DNA of 64,000 nt. Source: Bacillus atrophaeus (GTDB lineage Bacteria; Bacillota; Bacilli; Bacillales; Bacillaceae). Both the position numbers and the translations under genes were made by a program. How positions within the stretch are numbered: the first letter of the stretch is position 1; every line of letters starts with the position of its first letter. Shown here one piece after another: positions 52,254-59,881 of this stretch. The DNA is taken from NCBI RefSeq assembly GCF_001584335.1, contig NZ_LSBB01000020.1, forward strand, positions 310,001-374,000, in the 5' to 3' direction. The notes beneath the pieces were generated by a model. That model was not told the origin of the DNA. It saw nothing but the letters and a program-made list of their open reading frames with translations, and did no database searches.

Positions 52254-53213
52254 GTGACGATTGAAGTCAAGAAGAATCTGGTTTCTGCGGATAAGTACAC
52301 GCTGAAATGTCCCAACGCTATGAATGCTGAATACATTACGATTCACAATACGGCGAATGACGCGTCTGCCGCTAATGAAATCAGCTACATGATCGGGAAC
52401 AACAGCTCTACAAGCTTCCACTTTGCGGTTGATGACAAAGAAGTGATTCAAGGACTGCCTTTGGATCGGAACGCATGGCATACGGGAGACGGCACGAACG
52501 GCACTGGAAACCGCAAGTCCATCGGTGTGGAAATTTGCTACAGCAAGTCGGGAGGCGAAAAGTACCGGGCGGCTGAAGCCTTGGCTGTGAAATTTGTGGC
52601 GCAGCTTTTAAAGGAGCGAGGCTGGGGCATCGATCGGGTCAGAAAGCATCAGGATTGGAACGGCAAGTATTGTCCGCACCGCATCTTATCAGAGGGACGC
52701 TGGGATCAAGTGAAGGCCGCTATTGAGAAAGAAGTAAGCGGCAGCAGTTTCTCTTCAAAAAAGACAGCAGCCGTGACTTCATCTTATCAGGTGAAGAAAG
52801 GAGATACGTTATCTGCGATTGCCAAAGCCTCAGGTGTCAGTGTGAAGCAGCTGCAAAGCTGGAACAATATCTCAGATCCTAATAAAATCAAAGCCGGCCA
52901 GGTACTGAAAATCAATCAGACGCAAGCAAAGTCCGCACCGGTAAGCGAATCAGCTACTGCATATCCGCTCCCATCAGGTGTGATCAAATTAACGAGTCCG
53001 CTGACGAAGGGAACAAAAGTCATTCAAGTGCAAAGAGCGCTGGCAGCTCTTTATTTTTATCCTGACAAAGGGGCGAAAAACAACGGGGTAGACGGCTTTT
53101 ACGGAGCGAAAACGGCAAATGCGGTGAAACGGTTCCAATTAATGAACGGCTTAACGGCTGATGGAATTTATGGGCCGAAGACGAAAGCGCGGATGATGGC
53201 GAAACTCGTATAA
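52254..53213 (+). CDS. xlyB: N-acetylmuramoyl-L-alanine amidase XlyB
   Basis: A 319-residue phage-type lysin that cuts the MurNAc-L-Ala bond. Amidase_2 domain at residues 15-155 with zinc ligands in ITIHNTAN, HTGDG and HQDWNGKYCPH. LysM repeat at about 177-222 ([20 protein letters not shown]) and a C-terminal peptidoglycan-binding domain (DGFYGAKTANAVKRFQLMNG). Start GTG with GGAGAG eight bases upstream. It lies outside the prophage proper but near it. A late-promoter motif upstream suggests joint induction with PBSX late genes. Confidence 0.94.
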   Translation: MTIEVKKNLVSADKYTLKCPNAMNAEYITIHNTANDASAANEISYMIGNNSSTSFHFAVDDKEVIQGLPLDRNAWHTGDGTNGTGNRKSIGVEICYSKSGGEKYRAAEALAVKFVAQLLKERGWGIDRVRKHQDWNGKYCPHRILSEGRWDQVKAAIEKEVSGSSFSSKKTAAVTSSYQVKKGDTLSAIAKASGVSVKQLQSWNNISDPNKIKAGQVLKINQTQAKSAPVSESATAYPLPSGVIKLTSPLTKGTKVIQVQRALAALYFYPDKGAKNNGVDGFYGAKTANAVKRFQLMNGLTADGIYGPKTKARMMAKLV

Positions 53214-53220
53214 TTGAAAA

Positions 53221-53254
53221 AAGGAAGCTTCTCTTCGTTCAGAAGCTTCCTTTT
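53221..53254. terminator. Terminator of xlyB
   Basis: AAGGAAGCTTCT and AGAAGCTTCCTT arms; convergent with yjqA. Confidence 0.88.
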
Positions 53255-53272
53255 GGTCAATAAAAAGACTCA

Positions 53273-53650
53273 TTACATACAAACCGCAGCAAGCACCTTT
53301 TGAATGTCGTAAATGCTGTCATCCTTCTTGAATTGCTTTGATACCGCCGGAAGTTCAGTGCCTGAAATCCAAATCTTAAGCTCTGAATCAAGATCAAAAC
53401 GGCCGGCCGTTTCAATGCTGAACCTGGAAATGCTTTTATACGGTATAGATTGGTATTCTGTCTTTTTTCCTGTGAGGCCCTGTTTATCGACAAGAATCAG
53501 GCGTTTCTCCGTAAAGACGATTAAATCACGCACTAATTTAAATGCAGCATCCACACTCTCTCCCTCTATTAAAATAGAAGCGAGTTCTTCTTCGGCAGAT
53601 GCTTTTGAAACAGTTGAGGCATTTCCGAACATGCCGTTGATAAATCCCAT
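53273..53650 (-). CDS. yjqA: PH-domain-like protein YjqA
   Basis: A 125-residue soluble protein of the bacterial PH-like family. Marks are LIEGESVDAAFKLVRDLIVF, TEKRLILVDKQGLTGKKTEY and IPYKSISRFSIETAGRFDLD. The function is unknown. GGAGGGG precedes the ATG at 53650. Matches YjqA of B. subtilis in length and place, between xlyB and yjqB. Confidence 0.87.
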   Translation of the reverse strand: MGFINGMFGNASTVSKASAEEELASILIEGESVDAAFKLVRDLIVFTEKRLILVDKQGLTGKKTEYQSIPYKSISRFSIETAGRFDLDSELKIWISGTELPAVSKQFKKDDSIYDIQKVLAAVCM

Positions 53651-53758
53651 ACGATCCCCTCCATACGAGTTTCTTCCAGCACATCATACTACAAAAGGGT
53701 TTTCATTTATAGTTTTATAGGATAAACTGGTGCCACTAAATAAAGGAGCGCACCAGAA

Positions 53759-54364
53759 ATGAAAGATGTCTATCACAGTTTTAAGTCTCTCGCCGCTGCA
53801 GAATCAGAATACCGGATTATCTATGAGGAGAATAGCGGAAGCGACCGCATCGTACTGAGCCCGCACGGCGGCGGAATTGAGCCGGGAGTAAGCGAGCTGG
53901 TGAGGGCCTTTTCCGATGAATGTTCCGTTTATCTGTTTGAAGGAATGAAACGCCGCAACAACCAAGCCTTGCATGTGACAAGCACTAGGTTTAATGAACC
54001 GCTCGCACTTGAGAAGGTAAAGGCACATCAATACGCGCTTTCTATCCACGGCTACCGAGATCCGAACCGGCGGCACACTTTGGTCGGCGGCACTGACCGG
54101 CCCAGAGCCGCGGCTGTTGCTGAAAGCTTGAAGGCATCAGGATTCAGTGCTGAACTTGTGTCGGATAAAGAGCAATTGGCTGGTGTGCATCCGATGAATA
54201 TTGTGAACAGAAGCAAAAAAACGCTTGGCGTCCAATTAGAGTTAAGCATGGCTCAGCGAAGCGCATTATTTGACGACTTTGGATGGCGAGAGCGGGACCG
54301 GACAAAAAATGAGCATTTCTCACGATATGTCAGCGCGGTAAAGGCTGCCTTTTGCAGAGAATGA
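53759..54364 (+). CDS. yjqB: Poly-gamma-glutamate hydrolase-type protein YjqB
   Basis: A 201-residue zinc-peptidase-like protein of the PghP family (phage poly-gamma-glutamate hydrolase). Metal site [16 protein letters not shown] (His, Glu) and ALSIHGYRD (His), and the late QLELS glutamate, form the expected open-sandwich active site. Phage members strip the capsule of the host during infection; YjqB probably has the same chemistry. It lies just outside PBSX. AAAGGAG precedes the ATG. The Mn-catalase-like yjqC that follows it in 168 is absent. Confidence 0.88.
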   Translation: MKDVYHSFKSLAAAESEYRIIYEENSGSDRIVLSPHGGGIEPGVSELVRAFSDECSVYLFEGMKRRNNQALHVTSTRFNEPLALEKVKAHQYALSIHGYRDPNRRHTLVGGTDRPRAAAVAESLKASGFSAELVSDKEQLAGVHPMNIVNRSKKTLGVQLELSMAQRSALFDDFGWRERDRTKNEHFSRYVSAVKAAFCRE

Positions 54365-54481
54365 TTGGATACTGGACCTGCAATATCTCTCACTGCCTTT
54401 GTAAGTTGTGTGAATGTGCAGAGGGAGGAATACTCTTGTATAAAAGAGCTTCAATACCCAATGTCAAAGTTCTGGACTGTC

Positions 54482-54516
54482 AGCCGGCCTGTCTTGTAAA
54501 ACAGGCCGGCTTTGCT
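54482..54516. terminator. Terminator between yjqB and xkdA
   Basis: AGCCGGCCTGT and ACAGGCCGGCT arms; two bases from the xkdA stop, so it ends xkdA on the minus strand. Confidence 0.85.
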
Positions 54517-54518
54517 AA

Positions 54519-55136
54519 TTAATACTTATTGTAATGATATTGCATTTGCTGTTCGGCAACCAGTGATTGCGGCTGCTCAGTTTCCTGATAGCCGAACCAT
54601 TCACGGGGAGCGTCTTTAGTGTGCCGCTTATCTGACAGGAGATAAGCCAGCCGCTTCTGAAATTGAATACCTGCTTTACGCTGTTCGAAAAGCTCCAGCC
54701 TTCTTTCCGCGAATTTCTTTGTAACGCGGAACGCGGAAGCAATCATGGAAACAGCGTGGCTTCTCCACTGCGGAAATTCCATTTGTAACAGCATAAAGGT
54801 CGGCACACAGAAGTGATACATAAATTGGTTGGCTTGAAATTCCTGAAGCTCTCTAAAAAGCTTGTTCATATGAAAGTGATTGCCGGCGTGCTTTAACACG
54901 TGGCACAGTTCATGCGCAAAGTCCTCCCATTGCTCCTCTGCGGATTGCCTTTGATTTAAGACAATACTGTACATTCCGTCATGCTTCACCATCATACTTC
55001 CTGTGTCTTCAAAATGAACCCAAATATCAAGTTCTCTTGCAATTCTCAGCATGTCAATGTGCTGAGGAGAAGTCATTCCCAGACGGCAGTATACATTTTT
55101 TACGTATTCCTCCAGATGTGATAAGTAATCGCCCAA
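54519..55136 (-). CDS. xkdA: PBSX protein XkdA, ImmA/IrrE-type metallopeptidase
   Basis: A 205-residue zinc protease-like protein with HELCH in WEDFAHELCHVLKHAG and a downstream Glu helix (FRELQEFQANQFMYHF). ImmA-type proteins cleave the phage repressor on induction, so XkdA may act on Xre; this is inference from the family and from its place beside xre. The start is TTG 55136 with AAGGGG seven bases upstream, giving the family length; the longer frame has no site. A gap of about 160 bases separates it from xre. Confidence 0.88.
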   Translation of the reverse strand: MGDYLSHLEEYVKNVYCRLGMTSPQHIDMLRIARELDIWVHFEDTGSMMVKHDGMYSIVLNQRQSAEEQWEDFAHELCHVLKHAGNHFHMNKLFRELQEFQANQFMYHFCVPTFMLLQMEFPQWRSHAVSMIASAFRVTKKFAERRLELFEQRKAGIQFQKRLAYLLSDKRHTKDAPREWFGYQETEQPQSLVAEQQMQYHYNKY

Positions 55137-55297
55137 TTGAATACCCCTTTTCGAACATATGTTCCGTTTTGTGTGAAAAAGAAAAGCCCTGTTACAGGAC
55201 TGAAAAAGTTTGTAGAAATCTTTCCCTTTTCTTATAAAAATAAACACCATTCTTTATATCGGCCTATTTATCATATTATTTAGAGAACAAAGGACAT

Positions 55298-55639
55298 TTA
55301 TTTATTTTTCGGTTTTCGGTTTTTCTCTTTTTCTTTTAAATAGTTAATGAATTCGATCGCTTGCTGTTTGCTTTCCGGAGAAAAGTCCCGCATATCCCGA
55401 TAAGCGATCTGTAAATCCGGGTCTGAAAAGATGTCATCGTCAGACTTTTTTTCTTTTCCTGTCAGCAAATAATCGGTTGTCACTTGAAAGTAATCGGCCA
55501 GTTTTTGCAGTGTTTCATAATCGGGTTCGCTGCGGCCGTTTTCATAGTGAGAATATCTGGCGCGTGATACACCGATATGGTTTGCGATTTCTTCTTGTGT
55601 TTTTTTTCCTCTGAGACTCTTCAATCTGCCGCCTATCAT
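55298..55639 (-). CDS. xre: PBSX repressor Xre
   Basis: A 113-residue repressor. HTH at residues 5-60 ([40 protein letters not shown]) and a short acidic-to-basic C-terminal part ending [12 protein letters not shown]. Xre keeps the PBSX early promoter off and controls itself. Its -10 TATAAT (55685-55680, minus strand) is next to an operator at 55686-55700, which supports autorepression. AGAGAGG precedes the ATG. Confidence 0.94.
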   Translation of the reverse strand: MIGGRLKSLRGKKTQEEIANHIGVSRARYSHYENGRSEPDYETLQKLADYFQVTTDYLLTGKEKKSDDDIFSDPDLQIAYRDMRDFSPESKQQAIEFINYLKEKEKNRKPKNK

Positions 55640-55685
55640 CGTATGACCTCTCTTTTTGGAAACTCCCTAAGTTACTCTTATTATA

Positions 55686-55700
55686 GATACAAACGGTATC
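55686..55700. promoter_or_regulatory. Xre operator 1 (xre promoter)
   Basis: GATACAAACGGTATC, a GATAC-N5-GTATC palindrome directly upstream of the xre -10 hexamer. Confidence 0.88.
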
Positions 55701-55737
55701 AAAATAAACGATTGATAAAAAAAGTATCAAAAATAAC

Positions 55738-55766
55738 TTGATGATACGTAACGTATCGTGTATAAT
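55738..55766 (+). promoter_or_regulatory. PBSX early promoter
   Basis: TTGATG at 55738-55743, 17-base spacer, TATAAT at 55761-55766. Operator 2 fills the spacer, so Xre blocks polymerase directly. Confidence 0.85.
55743..55757. promoter_or_regulatory. Xre operator 2
   Basis: GATACGTAACGTATC, perfect palindrome between the -35 and -10 of the early promoter. Confidence 0.9.
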
Positions 55767-55778
55767 CAAAAACATAGA

Positions 55779-55793
55779 GATACAAAACGTATC
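55779..55793. promoter_or_regulatory. Xre operator 3
   Basis: GATACAAAACGTATC, 12 bases past the -10 of the early promoter, same GATAC-N5-GTATC form. Confidence 0.88.
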
Positions 55794-55828
55794 AAAAAGA
55801 GAAAAATTTTGTATCAGGAGGCGGGTAA

Positions 55829-56008
55829 ATGAATCCGATTAAAATTGTTTTCAGTCAAAATCCCATAGATCAGCAGCACCTTGGAAAGACAGGCGGATCA
55901 ATCACATTCACGTCGAACGGCCATCCTGTATTTCAATTTGAAAATCGCGCGCAATACGAACTGTATTTGCGATTGAAGAAGGCGGGGGAGCAAGGTGGAG
56001 AGGAATAA
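55829..56008 (+). CDS. Small PBSX early protein
   Basis: A 59-residue protein (MNPIKIVFSQNPIDQQHLGK start; ends LYLRLKKAGEQGGEE) with AGGAGG seven bases before the ATG. It is the first gene after the early promoter and overlaps xkdB by 14 bases, so it is very probably translated. No domain recognised; the mixed strand-helix pattern could be a small DNA-binding or anti-repressor protein, but nothing proves it. Confidence 0.75.
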   Translation: MNPIKIVFSQNPIDQQHLGKTGGSITFTSNGHPVFQFENRAQYELYLRLKKAGEQGGEE

Positions 56009-56831
56009 AAGCTATCCGTTTTTCACATATTCAGGACTATTGAATTCAGAACATTATGACAAAATAGGATCGGCTGTGTGGCTGTTTCTGTGGTTTATCA
56101 GCTCAACGACTAAAGAGAGAAGAAAAGATGGCGTGAACTGGGGCATTGTGCTGGGGCATAAGCCGTTAAAAGCAAAGGAGATGGCGGACGTATTCGGAGT
56201 CAGTGAAAAAACCGTCAGAAGATGGCTCGACCAGTTGGAAAAGAACGGTTACATCATGGTGAGGCGTGCGCCTTACGGAGTAATGATTTCAGTCCGGCAT
56301 TCGAAAAAGTTTATTCCCAGAACGGACAAGCAAGACCACTCTGACGCTGTGGAGCGGACAAAGATGCCGCAAAGGACGGACAATAACGTCCTGTCTGATA
56401 AAGATAACACAATGATTCATACTGCTGCTGATAAAGCGGTTGATGCCATTGCAAACCATTTTACAGAGCTGAGATCTGCGCAAGAGGGGCGCACTGTATA
56501 CCCTTCCTCTCGTGATTATCAAGCCATCGCCCGAATTGTCGGCCGGGGTGTTCCCGTGCTGCAGACAATCAAATGGCTTGACCAATGTTTTGATGCTTTT
56601 GAAAAACGGCGGACAAGTGCCGCGGAAACGATAAAGGCCTTCAGTTATTGCGCGAAATTCATTGATGACCGATTTTCCGCTCAGCAAGTGAAAAAAGGCT
56701 TCATGCCTTTAAAAGAAAGGAATATGCCAAATGACCAAACGAACGCTCGAACAAATCCTTGCCGAACTGAGAAGCGGAAAACGTCCATTACTGGTGAACA
56801 AATCGGACGAATCAGACGAAAACCGTTATGA
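55995..56831 (+). CDS. xkdB: PBSX protein XkdB, replication-initiation-like
   Basis: A 278-residue protein with a winged helix near residues 50-90 (LKAKEMADVFGVSEKTVRRW, LEKNGYIMVRR) and a DnaD/replisome-organiser-like C-terminal half. Together with the DnaC-like XkdC it resembles phage replication initiation modules. Start GTG at 55995 inside the previous small gene, preceded by GGGGGAG. It overlaps xkdC by 101 bases. PBSX does not package its own DNA, so the pair may be vestigial. Confidence 0.87.
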   Translation: MERNKSYPFFTYSGLLNSEHYDKIGSAVWLFLWFISSTTKERRKDGVNWGIVLGHKPLKAKEMADVFGVSEKTVRRWLDQLEKNGYIMVRRAPYGVMISVRHSKKFIPRTDKQDHSDAVERTKMPQRTDNNVLSDKDNTMIHTAADKAVDAIANHFTELRSAQEGRTVYPSSRDYQAIARIVGRGVPVLQTIKWLDQCFDAFEKRRTSAAETIKAFSYCAKFIDDRFSAQQVKKGFMPLKERNMPNDQTNARTNPCRTEKRKTSITGEQIGRIRRKPL

Positions 56832-57531
56832 TTGTCCGGCTTGCAAGGACCAAGGGGGCTTTCTCAAAAAACAAAACGGACAGGACATATGGGCGGTATG
56901 CGGCTGTGTCGGTGAACGAAAAGTAAGGCGGCTGCTTGGCGCAAGTGAAATTACCGCTGAATTCAGCAAGCTGAGCTTTGAAGGTTTCCATACGGCAGGG
57001 AAGCCTCAGGCAGTGATTGATGCGTACGAGTGTGCGGCCGAATTTGTTGAGCTCTTTCAAGACATACAGTCCGCACGCAAAAACAGTATAGCTCTTTTAG
57101 GGCAGCCCGGCTCGGGTAAAACGCATTTGCTTACAGCTGCTGCCAACCGGCTGATGAAAACGCAGCACGTTCCTGTCGTATATTTTCCGTTTGTGGAGGG
57201 TTTTACTGATTTGAAAAATGATTTCGATTTGCTGGAAGCAAAGCTCAGCCGTATCAAACAGTCCGGCGTTCTGTTCATTGATGATTTATTTAAGCCTGTC
57301 AACGGAAAGCCGAGAGCTACTGACTGGCAGATTGAACAAATGTATTCAGTCATCAATTATCGCTACTTAAATCATAAACCAATTCTCCTTTCAAGCGAAC
57401 TCACCGTCGAAGAACTTGTGAGGGTGGATGAAGCGCTCGGGACAAGAATCTATGAAATGTGCAGCGACTACTTAGTGATTATAAAAGGAAACGTATTTGA
57501 TCTGAACCATAGATTGGAGGGCATCCGGTAA
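56731..57531 (+). CDS. xkdC: PBSX DnaC-like ATPase XkdC
   Basis: A 266-residue helicase-loader-type AAA protein. A zinc finger near residues 32-60 (DCPACKDQGGFL, VCGCVGE) precedes Walker A GQPGSGKTH at about 127 and Walker B GVLFIDDLF near 185. It should load the replicative helicase as DnaC/DnaI does. AAAGGAATATGCCAA precedes the ATG. Its stop overlaps the next small gene by one base (TAATG). Confidence 0.92.
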   Translation: MTKRTLEQILAELRSGKRPLLVNKSDESDENRYDCPACKDQGGFLKKQNGQDIWAVCGCVGERKVRRLLGASEITAEFSKLSFEGFHTAGKPQAVIDAYECAAEFVELFQDIQSARKNSIALLGQPGSGKTHLLTAAANRLMKTQHVPVVYFPFVEGFTDLKNDFDLLEAKLSRIKQSGVLFIDDLFKPVNGKPRATDWQIEQMYSVINYRYLNHKPILLSSELTVEELVRVDEALGTRIYEMCSDYLVIIKGNVFDLNHRLEGIR

Positions 57532-57698
57532 TGTGCAGGCTGTGTGAAAACAAAAAAGTGATCGTTGAATCGACAAGCATTGGAGCCGTTTTTAGGCCAT
57601 GTCCGAATTGCCGTGCCGGTTCAGATTTGACACCTGTTATTGCGTATTTGGAACAGGTGATTGAAGCCGGGAAAGCGAGGCTGAATGCTCTTGATTAA
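57531..57698 (+). CDS. Small zinc-finger-like PBSX protein
   Basis: A 55-residue protein with two CxxC pairs: CRLCENKKVIVES at the start and CPNCRAG at residues 24-27, spaced as in a rubredoxin-type knuckle. It then has an acidic helix (TPVIAYLEQVIEAGKARL). It starts in the TAATG overlap with xkdC and has GGAGG 13 bases upstream, so coupled translation is likely. Function unknown; likely metal binding. Confidence 0.7.
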   Translation: MCRLCENKKVIVESTSIGAVFRPCPNCRAGSDLTPVIAYLEQVIEAGKARLNALD

Positions 57699-57786
57699 GC
57701 TTATCAAGACCTTGTTATATCTGTTTTTTCAGGCGAAACGAAAGGAAAAAGAAATTGAAGAATGGTATGAAGATGACGGAAAGTGA
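57685..57786 (+). CDS. Tiny amphipathic protein overlapping its neighbours
   Basis: A 33-residue frame (MLLIKLIKTLLYLFFQAKRK start) with a hydrophobic-basic helix followed by an acidic tail EIEEWYEDDGK. GCGAGG is four bases before the ATG. It overlaps the previous gene by 14 bases and xkdD by up to 32, a spacing typical of compact phage operons. Its reality is not certain. Confidence 0.45.
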   Translation: MLLIKLIKTLLYLFFQAKRKEKEIEEWYEDDGK

Positions 57787-58144
57787 GGATCAAGTGCAAA
57801 ATAAACAATGGAAAAGCAGTCCCGCTCCGTGGCAGGCAGTCTCGGGCGGCGAATCAAAACCGATCTATATTTATTCTGCTTACAGTGAAGAAGATAAGGG
57901 GAGATTCCCTTATTCAAACGGCAGGCTGATCGCAGCTGTGTTTGACCTCAGCTCGTACTCGCAAGACGGCAATGCACGGCTCATGGCTTCAGCGCCTGAG
58001 CTATTGGAAGCGGTAAAGGACGCGCTCGATTTTCTGAAAGGCGAGTCGCCGGACTGCAAACATGTTGTCATAGATAAGCTTGAACGGGTGAAGGAAAAAG
58101 CAGAGGACACACAAAAACGGGGGAAAATAAATAATGAATCCTAA
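57755..58144 (+). CDS. xkdD: PBSX protein XkdD
   Basis: A 129-residue protein in the place of xkdD between xkdC and xtrA. Core WKSSPAPWQAVSGGES then RLIAAVFDLSSYSQDGNARL, LMASAPELLEAVKDALDFLK and a helical end. This pattern (PAPW plus NA-x-LM-x-SAPELLEA) is common in phage proteins of unknown role. The start is unclear: TTG 57755 with AAAGGA upstream, ATG 57767 or 57773, or GTG 57795 with GAGGA. It overlaps xtrA by 11 bases. Confidence 0.78.
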   Translation: MKNGMKMTESEDQVQNKQWKSSPAPWQAVSGGESKPIYIYSAYSEEDKGRFPYSNGRLIAAVFDLSSYSQDGNARLMASAPELLEAVKDALDFLKGESPDCKHVVIDKLERVKEKAEDTQKRGKINNES

Positions 58145-58337
58145 AAAACTTATAAATATAGATTCTATCACACTCGCAAGCCAGCTTGTGGATGGGAAGG
58201 TCCGCGTGATTATTGTCGACGGATTAAAGGGGGAAGCCTGGCTTACAGAAGCGCCGGAGCACGGAAAAACCCTTGTCGAAACAAGAAAAGGAGACCTGGC
58301 CCGCGTCGATTTTGAAATTGGCTACAAATTGAATTAA
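58134..58337 (+). CDS. xtrA: PBSX protein XtrA
   Basis: A 67-residue protein of the XtrA/YqaO family seen in PBSX and skin. Visible pattern INIDSITLASQLVDGKVRVI, GLKGEAWLTEAPEHGKTLVE and a beta-rich end. GGGGGAAA precedes the ATG. Function unknown. The next feature is a terminator hairpin, so early transcription may partly stop before xpf. Confidence 0.85.
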   Translation: MNPKKLINIDSITLASQLVDGKVRVIIVDGLKGEAWLTEAPEHGKTLVETRKGDLARVDFEIGYKLN

Positions 58338-58375
58338 AGCTTTCACAAAAGAATATGTCCAAGACGGAAAGCCTG

Positions 58376-58428
58376 AGGACACTGATCAATTGCACAAAAT
58401 CTGTGCGTTGATTGGTGTCCTTTTTTTG
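58376..58428 (+). terminator. Terminator between xtrA and xpf
   Basis: AGGACAC and GTGTCCT outer arms, inner CAATTGCACA and TGTGCGTTGATTG, then TTTTTTTG. Suggests regulated read-through into xpf. Confidence 0.8.
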
Positions 58429-58453
58429 TTCCGAAAATGAGGAGGATAACAGA

Positions 58454-58963
58454 ATGGAAGACTTATTATTTGAATACAAACGCACATTGAAACAGACGAG
58501 AAAGCTGTATAAACAGCTTGGAGAAGCTGACGAATCAGAGCTGTCCGCTGAAAAGCTGAAAGATAAAAAAATTATCAGAAGCATCATTACGGATTTAGAA
58601 TATGTGACAGAATGGCTGGAAAAAGGAAGGCAGCCAGGAATCCGAAGAGCCATTGACCGCCGCGACGCCTATCAAAGGCTGCTCATTAAAGATCCGAGAA
58701 TCATCGAATCTTTTTCCTCGGCTATTGATTTCGTGCCGGACGGACAGGTGTCTGACGAAGACCGCCGAAGGATAAAAGAAGCACTATCATTGTTAACAGA
58801 ACGGGAAAAAGAAATGTTTCTTTTGCATAAGGTGGAATGCTTTTCATATGAACGGATCGCCGCGCTTTTAGGCGTGAAAAAATCAACCGTACAAACCACC
58901 ATCAAACGGGCCTTATTAAAGATTCATAAACAAAAAGAGGAAAGAAAACTGTCTTTAGCTTAA
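58454..58963 (+). CDS. xpf: PBSX positive control factor Xpf (sigma-like)
   Basis: A 169-residue sigma-factor-like activator needed for PBSX late transcription. The C-terminal part is a sigma region 4: SLLTEREKEMFLLHKVECFS, YERIAALLGVKKSTVQTTIK with the recognition helix. The N-terminal half is a helical YqaQ-like domain. The start at 58454 follows GGAGG with an eight-base gap; the upstream frame overlaps the terminator. It is the last early gene. Its target is the promoter just downstream. Confidence 0.93.
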   Translation: MEDLLFEYKRTLKQTRKLYKQLGEADESELSAEKLKDKKIIRSIITDLEYVTEWLEKGRQPGIRRAIDRRDAYQRLLIKDPRIIESFSSAIDFVPDGQVSDEDRRRIKEALSLLTEREKEMFLLHKVECFSYERIAALLGVKKSTVQTTIKRALLKIHKQKEERKLSLA

Positions 58964-58971
58964 AAAGCTGT

Positions 58972-58989
58972 CATACGTTTGCCACCTAT
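58972..58989 (+). promoter_or_regulatory. PBSX late promoter candidate
   Basis: CATACGTTTGCCACCTAT followed by AAG and TGA, in the gap after xpf and before the late operon. It shares TACG-N2-TGCCACCTAT with the sequence before xlyB. Likely bound by Xpf-RNA polymerase. Confidence 0.65.
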
Positions 58990-59013
58990 AAGTGAATAGA
59001 GCATGAAACAATA

Positions 59014-59043
59014 AGCGGCTGATCGTTCAGCCGCTCTTTTTAA
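59014..59043 (+). terminator. Terminator after xpf
   Basis: AGCGGCTGA and TCAGCCGCT arms followed by CTTTTT. It lies downstream of the late-promoter motif, so late transcription must pass it; an attenuation role is possible. Confidence 0.8.
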
Positions 59044-59080
59044 TAGAAATCTATTTCGGAGGTGGCGGTGATGGCGTAGC

Positions 59081-59881
59081 ATGAAAACACAACAGCGAGA
59101 GAAAGCATTTAACATTTATCAAAAATATCAGGGCGATATCACAAATCGGGCCATTGCCGAAAAAATAGGCGTTTCCGCCAAAACAATAGGAATATGGAAG
59201 AAACAGGACAAGTGGAAGGAATCCTTGTTTTCGAAAGCAGCAAGCAAAGACAAACACCGTCTGCAAATTGACAATGATGAATTAAATGAACGCCAGCGCT
59301 TGTTTTGCCTCTATTATGTGAAAAGCTTTAACGCGACACAATCAGCAATCAGAGCGGGATATTCCGCTGACAGCGCCCATGTCACAGGATGCAGGCTGCT
59401 TAAATATGAAAAAGTCGCCGCTGAAATCAAGAGGATCAAAAAAGAGATGGTCAATGAAGTTTTCATTGAAGCGATGGATGTGCTGCAAGTGTATGTCAAA
59501 ATCGCATTTGCTGATATTACAGACTACGTGACCTTCGGAAAAAAAGAAGTACAGGCTTTCGGAAAGTCAGGCCCGTTGTTTGATGAGGATGACAATCCGA
59601 TCATGAAGGAAATCAGCTTTGTGGATGTAAAGGACTCAGGTCTTGTAGACGGAACAATCGTGACAGAAGCAAAGCTTGGAAAAGAAGGTATTGCGATTAA
59701 GCTGGCTGACAAGATGAAAGCGCTGGAAAAGCTGTCATTATACTTTGATTTATTCCCTGATCAATTTAAGCAAAAGATTGAAAATGAAAAGCTGAAGCTT
59801 GCAAAACAGAAGCTGGATCAGTCAGATGAGGGCGAAAATCCGGTTGAAATTATGATAACGCGCAAAGAGGAGAAAGCATGA
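59081..59881 (+). CDS. xtmA: PBSX terminase small subunit XtmA
   Basis: A 266-residue protein. DNA-binding N terminus with HTH ([20 protein letters not shown]), the terminase_2 core ([40 protein letters not shown]) and an acidic C-terminal extension. With XtmB it cuts and packages DNA; PBSX packages random host fragments of about 13 kb. The ATG has only GGTGATGG nearby. A three-codon mini frame (ATG GCG TAG) ends one base before it, hinting at reinitiation. Overlaps xtmB by four bases. Confidence 0.93.
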   Translation: MKTQQREKAFNIYQKYQGDITNRAIAEKIGVSAKTIGIWKKQDKWKESLFSKAASKDKHRLQIDNDELNERQRLFCLYYVKSFNATQSAIRAGYSADSAHVTGCRLLKYEKVAAEIKRIKKEMVNEVFIEAMDVLQVYVKIAFADITDYVTFGKKEVQAFGKSGPLFDEDDNPIMKEISFVDVKDSGLVDGTIVTEAKLGKEGIAIKLADKMKALEKLSLYFDLFPDQFKQKIENEKLKLAKQKLDQSDEGENPVEIMITRKEEKA

